In this document: piece after piece, positions 8,867 through 17,844 of the stretch
Layout: every line of letters begins with the position of its first letter
Numbering within the stretch: the first letter of the stretch is position 1
Origin: Paenarthrobacter sp.
GTDB taxonomy: Bacteria; Actinomycetota; Actinomycetes; Actinomycetales; Micrococcaceae
Assembly: GCA_031179305.1 (NCBI GenBank)
Contig: JAPSHX010000012.1
Span: 47,443-111,442 of the forward strand
Reading direction: 5' to 3'
DNA: 64,000 bases
Notes under the pieces: generated by a model
What the model saw: only the letters and a program-made list of their open reading frames with translations
Database searches by the model: none
What the model was told of the DNA's origin: nothing
Made by a program: the position numbers and the translations under genes

Positions 8867-9891
8867 CGGGACTCCGTTCCGGCCGCGATACGCGGATCAA
8901 TGAGTGGTTGGATGAGGTCTACCACGGTGTTGACCAGGACGAAGGCCGCCACCACCACCATGACGATCGCTTGGACAACGCCGAAGTCGAGCCTGTCGAT
9001 GGACTGCACCAGGAGCTGCCCGATTCCTGAGAGGCCGAACGTCCGCTCGATGATGGCGCTGGAGACCAGAAGCCCGGCCACCAGTACGCCGCTCACGGTC
9101 AGGATGGGTCCCAGGGCATTGCGTAGGACGTGACGTGCCACCACGGATCCGCGGGTGAGGCCCCGGCTGGTGGCCACTTCCACGTGTTCGCGGAGCAGTT
9201 GCTCGTTCATGGAGGAACGGGTCACTCTGGCCACCATGGCGATGTAGGTGATGCCCAAGGCGAGCGCCGGGAGGGTGAGATGCCAGATCCGATCCCATCC
9301 GCCGTCGCCGCTTCCAAAGGAGGGGAACCAGCCCAAGCCCACGGAGAAGAGCGCTACCAAAGCGATGGCTGCCACGAACGGCGGCACTGCCCCCGCAGCG
9401 GTGAGCGTGATGAGGATGAAGCGGTCACCGAAGCCCTTGTTCAGGCTGGCCGCAATGCCGGCGAACAATCCCAGGACTGTGATGAAAACTGCCGCGAGCG
9501 CCACAAGTTGCAGGGTGGTGGGCAGCCGTCCCAGTAAGACGTCGGAGACGTCCTGGCGGTAGGTCAGCGAGCGGCCCCAGTCCCCTTGGAGAATTCCACC
9601 TAGCCAATTCAGGTATTGTTCCCATGCCGGTTTATCCAGGCCGAACTGCCGGGTGATTTCTTCGAGTGCCTCAGGCTTGGGGCTGCGTCCCCTTAGCAGG
9701 AAGCGTGCCGGGTCGCCGGGAACAAGGAATCGTGAGAAGAACACGGCGAGTGAGGCAACAAACAACGTCAGCACCAGGGCCAGCAGTTTCTTCACGATGT
9801 ACACCGCCGGTTGGACTGCGCTGCGTTTATCCCGCTGGCGGGTGGGAGTGCCCGGCGCGGTGGTGGCTTGGACTTGATCTGTAGCGGTCAT
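8863..9891 (-). CDS. ABC transporter permease, DppB type
   Basis: The 342-residue protein has a cytoplasmic N-terminal extension of about 30 residues, then the DppB signature at about 45-75 (LALVLTLFVASLAVFFSRFLVPGDP). Five or six further membrane segments follow, and the EAA loop lies near TRSSMNEQLLREHVEVATSRGL. It overlaps the DppC-type gene by 4 bp and starts 1 bp after the binding-protein stop. It is the second half of the import channel. Confidence 0.9.
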   Translation of the reverse strand: MTATDQVQATTAPGTPTRQRDKRSAVQPAVYIVKKLLALVLTLFVASLAVFFSRFLVPGDPARFLLRGRSPKPEALEEITRQFGLDKPAWEQYLNWLGGILQGDWGRSLTYRQDVSDVLLGRLPTTLQLVALAAVFITVLGLFAGIAASLNKGFGDRFILITLTAAGAVPPFVAAIALVALFSVGLGWFPSFGSGDGGWDRIWHLTLPALALGITYIAMVARVTRSSMNEQLLREHVEVATSRGLTRGSVVARHVLRNALGPILTVSGVLVAGLLVSSAIIERTFGLSGIGQLLVQSIDRLDFGVVQAIVMVVVAAFVLVNTVVDLIQPLIDPRIAAGTESR

Positions 9892-9892
9892 G

Positions 9893-11578
9893 TCAGCGAC
9901 CTCCTATCTGGGCTGCCCACGGGAAGTACATGTAGTTGATGGAGGGGTCCGCCCCGGTGATGCGTTTGCCCAGCCACATGGACGTGACGGTCTCGTAGAG
10001 TGGCCCCCACACCACTTCTTCGCTGGCCAGTTTGGCGGCCTGGCCCGTCAGTTTGCCCCGGGCGTCGGGGTCCTGCACGGTGTAGGCGGAGTTCACCAGG
10101 TCATCGAATTCCGGGTTGCTCCAGCCGCCGTAGTTGCTGAAATCCCCTGTGCGCAGCACGCTGTACATTTCCAAGGGCTCGGTGCTGGAGAGATACCAAG
10201 AGGTCACCAGGAGGTCTACGTTCTTGCGTGCCTCGGGGTCTGAGAACAACGTGGTGTATTTGTCGTTGGACATGGTCTGGATTTCGGGCTCCAGGCCAAT
10301 CTCTTTAGCCGCGGACGCGATAGCCCGTGCCGTGATGTCGAAGGCTGCGTTCAGTGAGGCAGTGGCAAAGACAAACTTGCTGCTCTCGGCCCCTGCTTCC
10401 TTGATGAGTTTCTTGGCTTCTTCCAGGTCATAGGGCGTGGACAACAGACCGTCAAAAGCCCCGTCCGTAGTTTGCGATGCAACGTCCTTCCACACACTCT
10501 TGGTGGTCAAGGCGTCCGTCCTCTTCGCGTAGCCCTGTTCAGCCGCCTTGATCAAGGCTTCACGGTTGATGGACATCATCAGCGCCTTGCGGACCCTGAC
10601 GTCTTGGAAGGTGCCGGCGAGGTTGGTGAAGACCAGGCTTTGCACCGACGTGTCCTCACCGAAGTACAGGTCTCCGGCGTCCCTATTTGCTTTCAGGATG
10701 TCCATGGCATTGGAAGGGATCGCGAAGCCGCCATCGATTTCGCCGGTCTGGAACGCATTGATACGCGACGTGGCATCGGGCAGCATCTTGAAAGTGACCT
10801 GTTGGGACTTGGCTTTGAGTTCCGGGTCCCAGTAATCATCGAAGCGTTTGAGGGTGATGCTTTCACCGGCTTCCCATTGCTCGAATTGGAAGGGGCCGGT
10901 GCAGTTCACGCCGGTGCTTGAGTTGCCATAGTCCTTGCCGGCATCTTCCAGTGTTTCGGCGGACTCCACCACACCTGTTGCTCCCACCAAGGAGCTGTTG
11001 AACACGTAGTCCGGCCGGGTGGTGGTCACCGTGACCTCGAAGTCGCCGGTCTTCTCGATGGACTCCACGTTTTGGTAGGCCGATGCCCAAAAGGAACCTA
11101 CTTCGGGATCGACGTGGCGGCTCAGGGAGGCCACGACATCGTCAGCTGTCATCTCGGTTCCGTCGTGGAACTTTACGCCCTGCCGGATGGTGTAAATCCA
11201 AGTCAGCGGATCCGGGTTCTCCACTCCCGTGGCCAGGCCCGGCGCCGTGGACAGGTCAGCGTTCCAGCGGAACAGCGACTCGCACACGTTGGACAGGACA
11301 GTGTTGTCCGGGTAGTCGAAGGCGTACGCATAATCCAGTGAAAAGGGCTCCGCGTACATGGCCCAGTTGAAGTTATCGATCTCCTGAGCGGGGGCCGGCG
11401 TGGAGTCGGACATGGTGAACTTGGCTCCGCCGGCGGCGTCAGTAACGCTGGCGGGCCGGACACCGCAGCCGCCCAGGACCAGCCCGGCCACGACGGCGGC
11501 GACCCCAGCCGCGGTGATGCGCGACGGCGTCGTCCGCTGTTTGAAACGCACGGCACCGCGCTCTTTGGGCGGCCTCAT
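9893..11578 (-). CDS. Extracellular solute-binding lipoprotein (SBP_bac_5 family)
   Basis: The 561-residue protein has an N-terminal signal with a lipobox (VLGGC, Cys at about residue 39), so it should be lipid-anchored outside the membrane. The mature part shows family landmarks such as the KFHDGTEMTADDVVASLSR region and RVRKALMMSINREAL. These proteins bind peptides, nickel chelates, opines or amine-type compounds for the DppBCDF-type importers encoded just downstream. The ATG overlaps the amidohydrolase stop (ATGA). The exact ligand cannot be told from the sequence. Confidence 0.9.
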   Translation of the reverse strand: MRPPKERGAVRFKQRTTPSRITAAGVAAVVAGLVLGGCGVRPASVTDAAGGAKFTMSDSTPAPAQEIDNFNWAMYAEPFSLDYAYAFDYPDNTVLSNVCESLFRWNADLSTAPGLATGVENPDPLTWIYTIRQGVKFHDGTEMTADDVVASLSRHVDPEVGSFWASAYQNVESIEKTGDFEVTVTTTRPDYVFNSSLVGATGVVESAETLEDAGKDYGNSSTGVNCTGPFQFEQWEAGESITLKRFDDYWDPELKAKSQQVTFKMLPDATSRINAFQTGEIDGGFAIPSNAMDILKANRDAGDLYFGEDTSVQSLVFTNLAGTFQDVRVRKALMMSINREALIKAAEQGYAKRTDALTTKSVWKDVASQTTDGAFDGLLSTPYDLEEAKKLIKEAGAESSKFVFATASLNAAFDITARAIASAAKEIGLEPEIQTMSNDKYTTLFSDPEARKNVDLLVTSWYLSSTEPLEMYSVLRTGDFSNYGGWSNPEFDDLVNSAYTVQDPDARGKLTGQAAKLASEEVVWGPLYETVTSMWLGKRITGADPSINYMYFPWAAQIGGR

Positions 11579-13272
11579 GGCATTACCGGGGCGGGTTGAG
11601 CTTGACTGTCTCGGGTGAGCGCGCGGTCATAGACGCATTCGCCCCCAATCCACGTCTGCGTCACCACCGCCCGATGCAGTTCTTCTGCGGGGAGGTCGAA
11701 AACATTGAGGTCCAGGACGGCGAGATCGGCGAGTTTTCCCGGTTCCAGGGTTCCCGTTTTCGTGTCCAGGTGGTTGATCCACGCTGATCCCTGCGTGTAG
11801 GCATCCAGGATCTGCTTGACGCTGAGCTTTTGCGATTCCGGGCCGAGCGGGGGCAGGTCCTCCCCGGGCGCTATACGGTTTACTGCGACGTGAATGGCCG
11901 CTACCGGGTCCGCCGTGGAAACAGGCCAGTCGCTCCCGGCCACCAGGCGCGCTCCTGCGGAAGCAAGCTCACCAAAGGGGTAGTGCCTGTCCTCGGCACC
12001 CGGCGCCAGGAACGGGAGGGTCAGGGTGTCCATCTGTTCTTCGTGGCATGCCCAGAGAGCCTGCACGTTGGCCGCTGCGTTCAGCCCGGCGAAACGGGGA
12101 ACATCTTCGCTGCGGACCACCTGAAGGTGCGCCAGGTGGTGCCGGTTATCGTTGGCCCCGTTGCTTTCGCGCGCTGCCTCAAGTGCGTCCAACGCGTCAG
12201 TCACGGCGCGGTCGCCGAGCGCATGGAAGTGGACCTGCATGCCGGCCGCATCTATCGCGGTGACGAACTCCTTCAGCTCCTCGGGCTCGAAGAATTCGAT
12301 GCCACGGTTATCCGTGTGGTGGCCGTGGTGATCGAGGTAGACGTGATGCATTGCGGCTGTGTAATTCTCTGCCACACCGTCCACCATCACCTTCACGGTG
12401 TTGGCGTTGAGCTGATGGTGGTCGAAGGAATCGGCCACCCTGTCCCGGCGATCCGTGATTGCTTCCAGCTGGGCCATTCCGGCTGTCCTGTCCCACCATT
12501 GGCATGCGGTGACCCGGACTTTCAAGTCTCCCGCCTTCGCCGCGTCCGTGTAGACGTCCAGATGATCGGCATGTTCGCCCTCGGGAATGGGAACCCAGGC
12601 GTCCTGCCAGGCCGTGATGCCCTGCGCTAGCAGAAGTTGCTGGGAGGCGAGAAGGCCTTGGTACGCCAACTCGTACGGCACCGCTGGCTTGACCGCATTG
12701 AACAGATCCATGGCCCCCTCATGAACTGTGCCGGCAGGCGTCCCGTCTTCTTCGCGTTCTAGCCGTCCGCCCTCAGGGTCAGGTGTTCCTGCGCCGATTC
12801 CTGCTGCTTCAAAGGCGGCCGTGTTGGCCCACGCCCCGTGATGGTCCCTATTGAGGAGGTAAACGGGCCGGTTCGGCACCACGGCGTCCAACAGTTCCCG
12901 GGTTGGAGTGCCGCCCGGGAAGAAATCCAAGGACCACCCGGCCCCCAATATCCAGGGTTCGTCCGGGTTATCAGCTGCATAGCGAGCAACAGTTGCCACG
13001 GCTTCTTCTGCGCTGGTGGCCTCCGTCAGGTCACACTGAAGCAATTCGATCCCGGCGAAGATGGGGTGGATGTGGGCATCCTGGAAGCCTGGCACCACCA
13101 GTTGCCCTTTCAGGTCCACCCTGCGGGTCTCCGGCGTGAGCGTTCCGTTGATGGCGTCGGGTGTTCCGACGGCGATGATGCGGCCTCCGGTTATGGCAAG
13201 GTTTGCGCGGAGGGGGCCGGCGTCATTGCCGGTGTACACCCATCCGTTCTCAAACAAAATCTCGGCGTGCAC
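11575..13272 (-). CDS. YtcJ-type metal-dependent amidohydrolase
   Basis: The 565-residue protein has the amidohydrolase-3 layout. A metal-binding HxH lies near residue 70 (PGFQDAHIHPIF), a His at FHALGDRAV in the middle, and a catalytic Asp region near VAGSDWPV. Relatives hydrolyse N-substituted amides or formamides, and many have unknown substrates. The GTG start at 13272 follows AGGA at a plausible distance. It is the first gene of a six-gene minus-strand operon with a solute importer and a flavin oxidase, which suggests it releases an amine from an imported amide that is then oxidised. Confidence 0.85.
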   Translation of the reverse strand: MHAEILFENGWVYTGNDAGPLRANLAITGGRIIAVGTPDAINGTLTPETRRVDLKGQLVVPGFQDAHIHPIFAGIELLQCDLTEATSAEEAVATVARYAADNPDEPWILGAGWSLDFFPGGTPTRELLDAVVPNRPVYLLNRDHHGAWANTAAFEAAGIGAGTPDPEGGRLEREEDGTPAGTVHEGAMDLFNAVKPAVPYELAYQGLLASQQLLLAQGITAWQDAWVPIPEGEHADHLDVYTDAAKAGDLKVRVTACQWWDRTAGMAQLEAITDRRDRVADSFDHHQLNANTVKVMVDGVAENYTAAMHHVYLDHHGHHTDNRGIEFFEPEELKEFVTAIDAAGMQVHFHALGDRAVTDALDALEAARESNGANDNRHHLAHLQVVRSEDVPRFAGLNAAANVQALWACHEEQMDTLTLPFLAPGAEDRHYPFGELASAGARLVAGSDWPVSTADPVAAIHVAVNRIAPGEDLPPLGPESQKLSVKQILDAYTQGSAWINHLDTKTGTLEPGKLADLAVLDLNVFDLPAEELHRAVVTQTWIGGECVYDRALTRDSQAQPAPVMP

Positions 13273-13336
13273 TTTCGAGTCCTTTCGTGGGGAAATTCAA
13301 CTCTGCGAGACACACTATGAGCCGGATCACACTTAA

Positions 13337-13351
13337 GTCAACAGTGTTGAC
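13337..13351. promoter_or_regulatory. Palindrome GTCAACA-N-TGTTGAC, probable operator
   Basis: A 7-bp inverted repeat with a 1-bp centre lies in the divergent gap between the amidohydrolase operon and the TetR gene. A related half site follows (GCTGACAAACACTTTGAC, 13358-13375). It is positioned to control the leftward catabolic operon, most likely as the binding site of the TetR protein encoded at 13452-14138. Confidence 0.55.
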
Positions 13352-13397
13352 ATCACTGCTGACAAACACTTTGACTGGACCTTGAAAGGAGGACGCC

Positions 13398-13415
13398 ATG
13401 AATCATGTAGGTTGA
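13398..13415 (+). other. Five-codon minigene with a perfect Shine-Dalgarno, overlapping a palindrome
   Basis: GAAAGGAGG (13384-13392) sits 5 bases before ATG AAT CAT GTA GGT TGA, encoding MNHVG. The Shine-Dalgarno is stronger than that of the real tetR start 37 bp downstream. It could be a leader minigene that couples or tunes translation, or a relic of an earlier start. No function is known. Confidence 0.35.
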
Positions 13416-13424
13416 TAATCAACC
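13410..13424. promoter_or_regulatory. Perfect palindrome GGTTGATAATCAACC, possible autoregulatory operator
   Basis: This 15-bp palindrome (7-bp arms around one base) lies 28 bp before the tetR start at 13452. It differs in sequence from the palindrome at 13337-13351 but shares the TTGA/TCAA core. It may be the site for autorepression of the tetR gene, or for a second regulator. Confidence 0.45.
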
Positions 13425-13451
13425 CGGGATCGCATGGAAGGCGGACAACTG

Positions 13452-14138
13452 ATGGTGCAGCCAGCACAGTCGACGGACCGCCGAACGCGCCTTGACCCGG
13501 CCACCATCATCGACGCCGTACTGCGAATTTCCAGCCAGGAACTCGGGGAACGGCTGACCGTGCGGCGATTGGGACAGGAACTTGAGGTGGACGCGACTGC
13601 CGTCTACCGGCATTTCAGGAACCGCGACGCGATCATCAGGGCAGCATTGGACCAGTTATTCATGATGTCCGTCGAGCGCACACTGGCCACGGCCAGCGGC
13701 AAGGACTGGCGCGCAAGGCTGGAGGCTTACCTTGACGAACTCCTCAAAGCCTTCATGCAGCACCCTTCACTGGGCAGCGAGTCATTCGCCACGGACACCT
13801 ACGGCCCCGGCGAGCTGAAAGCGATCGAGTTCGTCCTGCAATGCCTCACCGACGCCGGGCTGGAAGAGGACCGCGTGGTGCACTACTACGCGGCGCTGGA
13901 AAGCTACACCCTTGCGCTCGGGGCCGGCATTGCGGTCGAAATCCAGCGGCTCCCGGACTCCGAGGGCCACGATCCTTGGCTCAACCCACGAGTTTTCACG
14001 CGTATCACCGGTCGCCCGCTCCTTGAAAAACACCACGCTGCACTGCAAAACCTCGACTCCCTCAAGGCGTTCCAGGCCGGTCTCTCGGCCATCCTGGACA
14101 GCGCCGAACGCGAGAGCACCCGCCGACCGCAGGCCTGA
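13452..14138 (+). CDS. TetR-family regulator of the amine/amide catabolic locus
   Basis: The protein (228 residues from ATG 13452; an ATG at 13434 is also in frame) has the TetR helix-turn-helix near its N-terminus (LTVRRLGQELEVDATAVYRHF at about 38-58) and a C-terminal TetR ligand domain. I prefer 13452 because AAGGCGG lies 7 bases before it, while 13434 has only a weak site. It is divergent from the importer/oxidase operon and reads toward the aldehyde dehydrogenase, so it probably senses the substrate or an intermediate of this pathway. Confidence 0.85.
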   Translation: MVQPAQSTDRRTRLDPATIIDAVLRISSQELGERLTVRRLGQELEVDATAVYRHFRNRDAIIRAALDQLFMMSVERTLATASGKDWRARLEAYLDELLKAFMQHPSLGSESFATDTYGPGELKAIEFVLQCLTDAGLEEDRVVHYYAALESYTLALGAGIAVEIQRLPDSEGHDPWLNPRVFTRITGRPLLEKHHAALQNLDSLKAFQAGLSAILDSAERESTRRPQA

Positions 14139-14263
14139 CCACCTGCCTCACAGTCTGCTGGCCAGCAACGCAACCCACCTTCCCCGCACGACGCCACCAT
14201 CCGGCGTCGTCCATTCAGCACTGCCCGGACAGCGACGCCCGGCAGGGAAAGCACGGCACTCTC

Positions 14264-15742
14264 ATGCATCAGTTCATCAACGGAAAACTGCTGTCCGGAA
14301 CCTCTGGAAGCAGCCTCGACGTCATCAATCCGGCTACCTCGGAGGTGGTGGAAACGGTGGAGTTCGCTTCCCTTGCGGACCTGGAGTCGGCAGTGGCAGC
14401 GGCCCGCGGCGCCTTCCCGTCATGGTCCCGCATCGCGCCGGCTGAACGCGCCGGGATCCTGCAGAATTTCGCCCGCATCGTCGAAGACCGTGCGGAGGAG
14501 TTCGCACGGGTTGAGAGTTCACAAACGGGCAAACCTCTGCGGTTGACCCGTGAATTCGACGTCCCCGGCACCATCGACAACATCGACTTCTTCGCAGGCG
14601 CCGCACGACACCTCGAGGGCAAAGCGACCGCCGAGTACTCTCCCCAGCACACCTCCTCCATCCGAAGGGAAGCGATTGGCGTAGTGGGATCCATCGCACC
14701 CTGGAACTACCCCCTGCAAATGGCCGCATGGAAGATCCTTCCCGCCATTGCCGCAGGCAACACAATCGTTCTCAAGCCTGCCGAGATCACTCCGTTGACG
14801 TCGCTGATGTTCGCACAAGCGCTCAGCGACGCCGGACTGCCCGACGGCGTGGTGAACGTGGTGGTGGGCGACGGCGCCACGGTTGGAGCTGCGCTCATGC
14901 GGCACCCCGACGTGGACATGGTCTCTTTTACGGGGTCCACCGCGGTTGGCCGCACAGTTTTGGAGGCCGCAGCCGTCAACGCCAAGCGCGTGCACTTGGA
15001 GCTGGGCGGCAAGGCCCCCTTCGTGGTGTTCGACGACGCCAACCTGGACGCCGCCGTTCATGGCGCCGTGGCCGGTTCAATGATCAACACCGGTCAGGAT
15101 TGCACCGCGGCCACCCGGGCAATCGTGCACCGGAGCGTGTATGAGGAGTTCGTAGCTGCGGCCGCCGCCCGCTTTGATGGGATCGTCCTGGGTGCACCCG
15201 GGGATACTGATGCAGACCTCGGCCCGCTCGTTTCCTTCAAGCAGCGCGACCACGTAGCCGGGATGGTGGACCGGGCCCGCACTTACAGCAAGGTGGTGGC
15301 AGGTGGCTACGCTCCTACGGATACGGGCTTGGAAAACGGCGCCTTTTACCGCCCCACGCTGGTTGTTGACGCGGCGCCGGACTCGGAAATCGTGAAGGAC
15401 GAGGTGTTCGGCCCGGTGCTGGTGGTTCTCCCCTTCGAAACGGACGACGAAGCGATCCAGCTGGCCAACGACACCGTCTACGGGCTGGCCGCCTCAGCCT
15501 GGACGGACAATCTCCAGCGGGCCTTGCGGGCAACCCGCGAGATCAAGGCCGGCTGCGTGTGGGTCAACGACCATGTCCCGATCATCTCCGAGATGCCCCA
15601 CGGCGGCTTCAAGCAATCCGGCTTTGGTAAGGACATGTCGGCCTATTCCTTTGAGGAGTACACCCAGGTCAAGCACGTAATGTTCGAGCTGGACGGCGTT
15701 ACCGAGAAGGACTGGCACCGGACCATCTTCAAGCTGCGCTGA
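14264..15742 (+). CDS. NAD-dependent aldehyde dehydrogenase, gamma-aminobutyraldehyde/betaine aldehyde type
   Basis: The 492-residue protein has all ALDH landmarks: the PWNYPLQMAAWKILPAI segment (about 145-162), the NAD-site KPAE (about 171-174), FTGSTAVG (about 224-231), the general-base Glu in LELGGK (about 245-250), and the catalytic Cys in GQDCTAAT (about 280). The C-terminal segment SEMPHGGFKQSGFGKDMS is typical of the gamma-aminobutyraldehyde/betaine-aldehyde branch. With the FAD amine oxidase nearby it likely oxidises an aminoaldehyde to the acid. It lies 125 bp behind the tetR gene and ends in front of REP-like elements. Confidence 0.88.
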   Translation: MHQFINGKLLSGTSGSSLDVINPATSEVVETVEFASLADLESAVAAARGAFPSWSRIAPAERAGILQNFARIVEDRAEEFARVESSQTGKPLRLTREFDVPGTIDNIDFFAGAARHLEGKATAEYSPQHTSSIRREAIGVVGSIAPWNYPLQMAAWKILPAIAAGNTIVLKPAEITPLTSLMFAQALSDAGLPDGVVNVVVGDGATVGAALMRHPDVDMVSFTGSTAVGRTVLEAAAVNAKRVHLELGGKAPFVVFDDANLDAAVHGAVAGSMINTGQDCTAATRAIVHRSVYEEFVAAAAARFDGIVLGAPGDTDADLGPLVSFKQRDHVAGMVDRARTYSKVVAGGYAPTDTGLENGAFYRPTLVVDAAPDSEIVKDEVFGPVLVVLPFETDDEAIQLANDTVYGLAASAWTDNLQRALRATREIKAGCVWVNDHVPIISEMPHGGFKQSGFGKDMSAYSFEEYTQVKHVMFELDGVTEKDWHRTIFKLR

Positions 15743-15748
15743 GTCTTC

Positions 15749-15843
15749 GCGTTGCGGGGCCCGCTTTGCGCTAACGCCCAGCGTTGCGGGGCCCGCTTTG
15801 CGCGCTTGCGCGCGATCTAGAGACGCAGAGCGGGCCTCACAAC
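15749..15843. repeat. REP-like element with an adjacent truncated half-copy
   Basis: A full hairpin lies at about 15783-15843, with core GGGGCCCGCTTTGCG pairing with CGCAGAGCGGGCCTCACAAC across a loop rich in GCGC. Directly before it (15749-15775) is a second left arm (GCGTTGCGGGGCCCGCTTTG) without its right arm, as if one unit of a former pair had been partly deleted. It is the same family as at 3649, 4434 and 61122. The stop codon of the exporter gene at 15817 lies inside this hairpin. Confidence 0.8.
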
Positions 15844-16731
15844 GGGCGTTTCCGGAGGAATTTTACGTCCAGCACCGAGCACCGCGATGCCAACTCCGAG
15901 GAGCAGGATCAGTCCGCCCAGGATCTCGGTCAGCGTGGGAATCTCGTTCAGGACCAGCCACGCGGCCGTCATCCCCACCACGGGGACCAAAAGCGTGAAG
16001 GGCACGACGTCGGAGCTCGGGTACAGCGACAACAAACGGTTCCAGATGCCGTACCCAATCAGCGACGCGAACACGGCAGTGTAGATCGCGCTCAGTATGG
16101 TGGCGGGTTGCAGGTCCGTGAGCGTAGTCAGCACAGTGTCGGGCCCGTCCACTACCAGCGATAAGCCAGCCAACGGAACCGGCACCACGGCGCCGGACCA
16201 CACCACCAACCCCAAACCGGAAGCGGCCTTCGTATGCCGGGCCACCACATTCCCGACGGCCCACGACAACGCCGCGGCCAGAACGATCATGAGCGGCAGT
16301 ACCGGAGCCACGGCACTTCGCCCCAATGCCACCACCGCCAAGCCTGCGATGCCCAAAGCTACGCCAGCCAATTGGCGCCGGCCCGGCCTCTCGCCAAGGA
16401 ATCCCGCCGCAAGCAAGATCGTGAACAACACCTGCGCCTGAAGCACCAACGATGCCAAACCGGCCGGCATGCCAAGTGCCATGCCCAGATACAGGAGACC
16501 GAATTGGCCGGCACTCATGAAAAGCCCGACGCCGACAATCGCCTTCCAGCCCACGTCTGGTTTGCGGATGAACAGGATGAAGGGAAACACCACCAGCAAA
16601 AAGCGCATGGCGACGAAGAGCAGGGGCGGGACTTCCCTGCCATTGGTATGCAAACCGAGGTCGATTGCGACGAAGTTGATGCCCCAAAGAACAGCAACCA
16701 TGAGGGCGAGGGCAGAGTGGCGAAGGTTCAC
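15817..16731 (-). CDS. EamA/DMT-family ten-helix transporter
   Basis: About ten hydrophobic segments in two EamA repeats (first repeat begins ALMVAVLWGINFVAIDLGL, second near PLMIVLAAALSWAVGNVVARH) identify an export protein of the drug/metabolite superfamily, similar to amino acid/metabolite exporters such as RhaT/EamA. I place the start at GTG 16731. A start at ATG 16782 would leave only 21 bp to the divergent LysR gene, too little for two promoters. The last residues (TPVVRPALRL) are encoded by the left side of a REP-like hairpin. The LysR neighbour probably regulates it. Confidence 0.82.
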   Translation of the reverse strand: MNLRHSALALMVAVLWGINFVAIDLGLHTNGREVPPLLFVAMRFLLVVFPFILFIRKPDVGWKAIVGVGLFMSAGQFGLLYLGMALGMPAGLASLVLQAQVLFTILLAAGFLGERPGRRQLAGVALGIAGLAVVALGRSAVAPVLPLMIVLAAALSWAVGNVVARHTKAASGLGLVVWSGAVVPVPLAGLSLVVDGPDTVLTTLTDLQPATILSAIYTAVFASLIGYGIWNRLLSLYPSSDVVPFTLLVPVVGMTAAWLVLNEIPTLTEILGGLILLLGVGIAVLGAGRKIPPETPVVRPALRL

Positions 16732-16803
16732 AAGGACACTCTGGACCACTTTTGGTTGAAGCACCAGCGTTGAATTCGACACAGAACAGCGTAGATTTGC
16801 TTC

Positions 16804-17721
16804 ATGATCGACATCTCAGCACTTAGGGCCTTAGTGGCCGTCGATCAGCACGGCTCAGTGGTGGCGGCATCGGGCGCCATGGGCTTCAGCCCTTCGGCCA
16901 TTTCGCAACAAATCAAGAAACTTGAGAAGCAAACCGGCGTCGCCGTGTTGGAACGCAGCGGCCGTGGGGTGCTCCTCACTGAGCGTGGATTGGCCCTTGC
17001 AGGTTACGGCCGGCGGATCATGGGTGAGCTTGAGGAACTGCAAGCCACCCTGCTCGCTGACCCCTCGAAGCCTTCAGGACTCCTAAGGCTCGTGGCATTT
17101 TCTACGGCATGCCGCGGTTTGGTGGGACCCATGCTCGGGCGCATAGCCGCTGCCCACTCGACTCTGGGCGTCACCGTCCTGGCCGAGGATCCTCGTGAGG
17201 CGGTGCAGAGGGTCGCCTCCGGCGAGGCCGAACTCGCGGTGGTTCACAACTGGAATTCTGTGCCCTTGGTAATCCCGGAGAACCTGGCGCATGAGGAACT
17301 CTGCATCGACCAAGCCGACGTCCTCGTCAACAGCACCCACGCACTCGCGGCGCGAACCGCCGTCGAGCCTGAAGACCTGCTGGACGAGACATGGATCAGC
17401 ACCCCGGCAGGAGCCATCTGCAACGAAGCGCTCTTGCAGATTTTCGCTGGACTTGGCAGGGTCCCCGACATCCGTATCTACGATCCCGACTTCTCCACCC
17501 ACATCGCCATGGTGGAACAGGGTGTGGCCGTGGCACTTGTACCGAGGCTCGGCAGGCCTCCGCTCCCTGATGGCGTCATAGCCATCCCCGTGATCCGCCC
17601 AGTCCAACAACGGTCCGTTGGTGTTGTTTACCGCAAGACGATGACAGCCAGTCCCAACATCCGACTTGCCGTGGCCATGTTGGGCGAAATCGCGGCTGAG
17701 CTACCGCTGCCGCGAAGCTGA
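16804..17721 (+). CDS. LysR-type transcriptional regulator
   Basis: The 305-residue protein begins directly with the LysR winged helix-turn-helix (MIDISALRALVAVDQHGSVVAAS, then FSPSAISQQIKKLEKQTGVAVLERSGRGVLLTERG). It continues with a periplasmic-binding-protein-like effector domain from about residue 90. It is divergent from the EamA exporter, the usual arrangement for a LysR protein that activates a metabolite exporter when the metabolite accumulates. Confidence 0.9.
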   Translation: MIDISALRALVAVDQHGSVVAASGAMGFSPSAISQQIKKLEKQTGVAVLERSGRGVLLTERGLALAGYGRRIMGELEELQATLLADPSKPSGLLRLVAFSTACRGLVGPMLGRIAAAHSTLGVTVLAEDPREAVQRVASGEAELAVVHNWNSVPLVIPENLAHEELCIDQADVLVNSTHALAARTAVEPEDLLDETWISTPAGAICNEALLQIFAGLGRVPDIRIYDPDFSTHIAMVEQGVAVALVPRLGRPPLPDGVIAIPVIRPVQQRSVGVVYRKTMTASPNIRLAVAMLGEIAAELPLPRS

Positions 17722-17776
17722 CCAAGAGCGATCAACGTCACACAGGGGAACATTCGACGTCAAGAAGTCTGCTAGC

Positions 17777-17795
17777 TTAGGCTAGCCTTACCTAA
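17777..17795. promoter_or_regulatory. Iron box (IdeR/DtxR/DmdR-type operator)
   Basis: TTAGGCTAGCCTTACCTAA matches the actinobacterial iron-box consensus TTAGGTTAGGCTAACCTAA at 16 of 19 positions by direct comparison. It lies 50 bp upstream of the GTG start at 17845, where a promoter is expected. This predicts derepression of the small gene at 17845-18171 under iron limitation. Confidence 0.75.
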
Positions 17796-17844
17796 CCGCG
17801 CCGCTTGGGGCGCGGGACTGTCGAATCTCTGAAGGGGCCCTACT

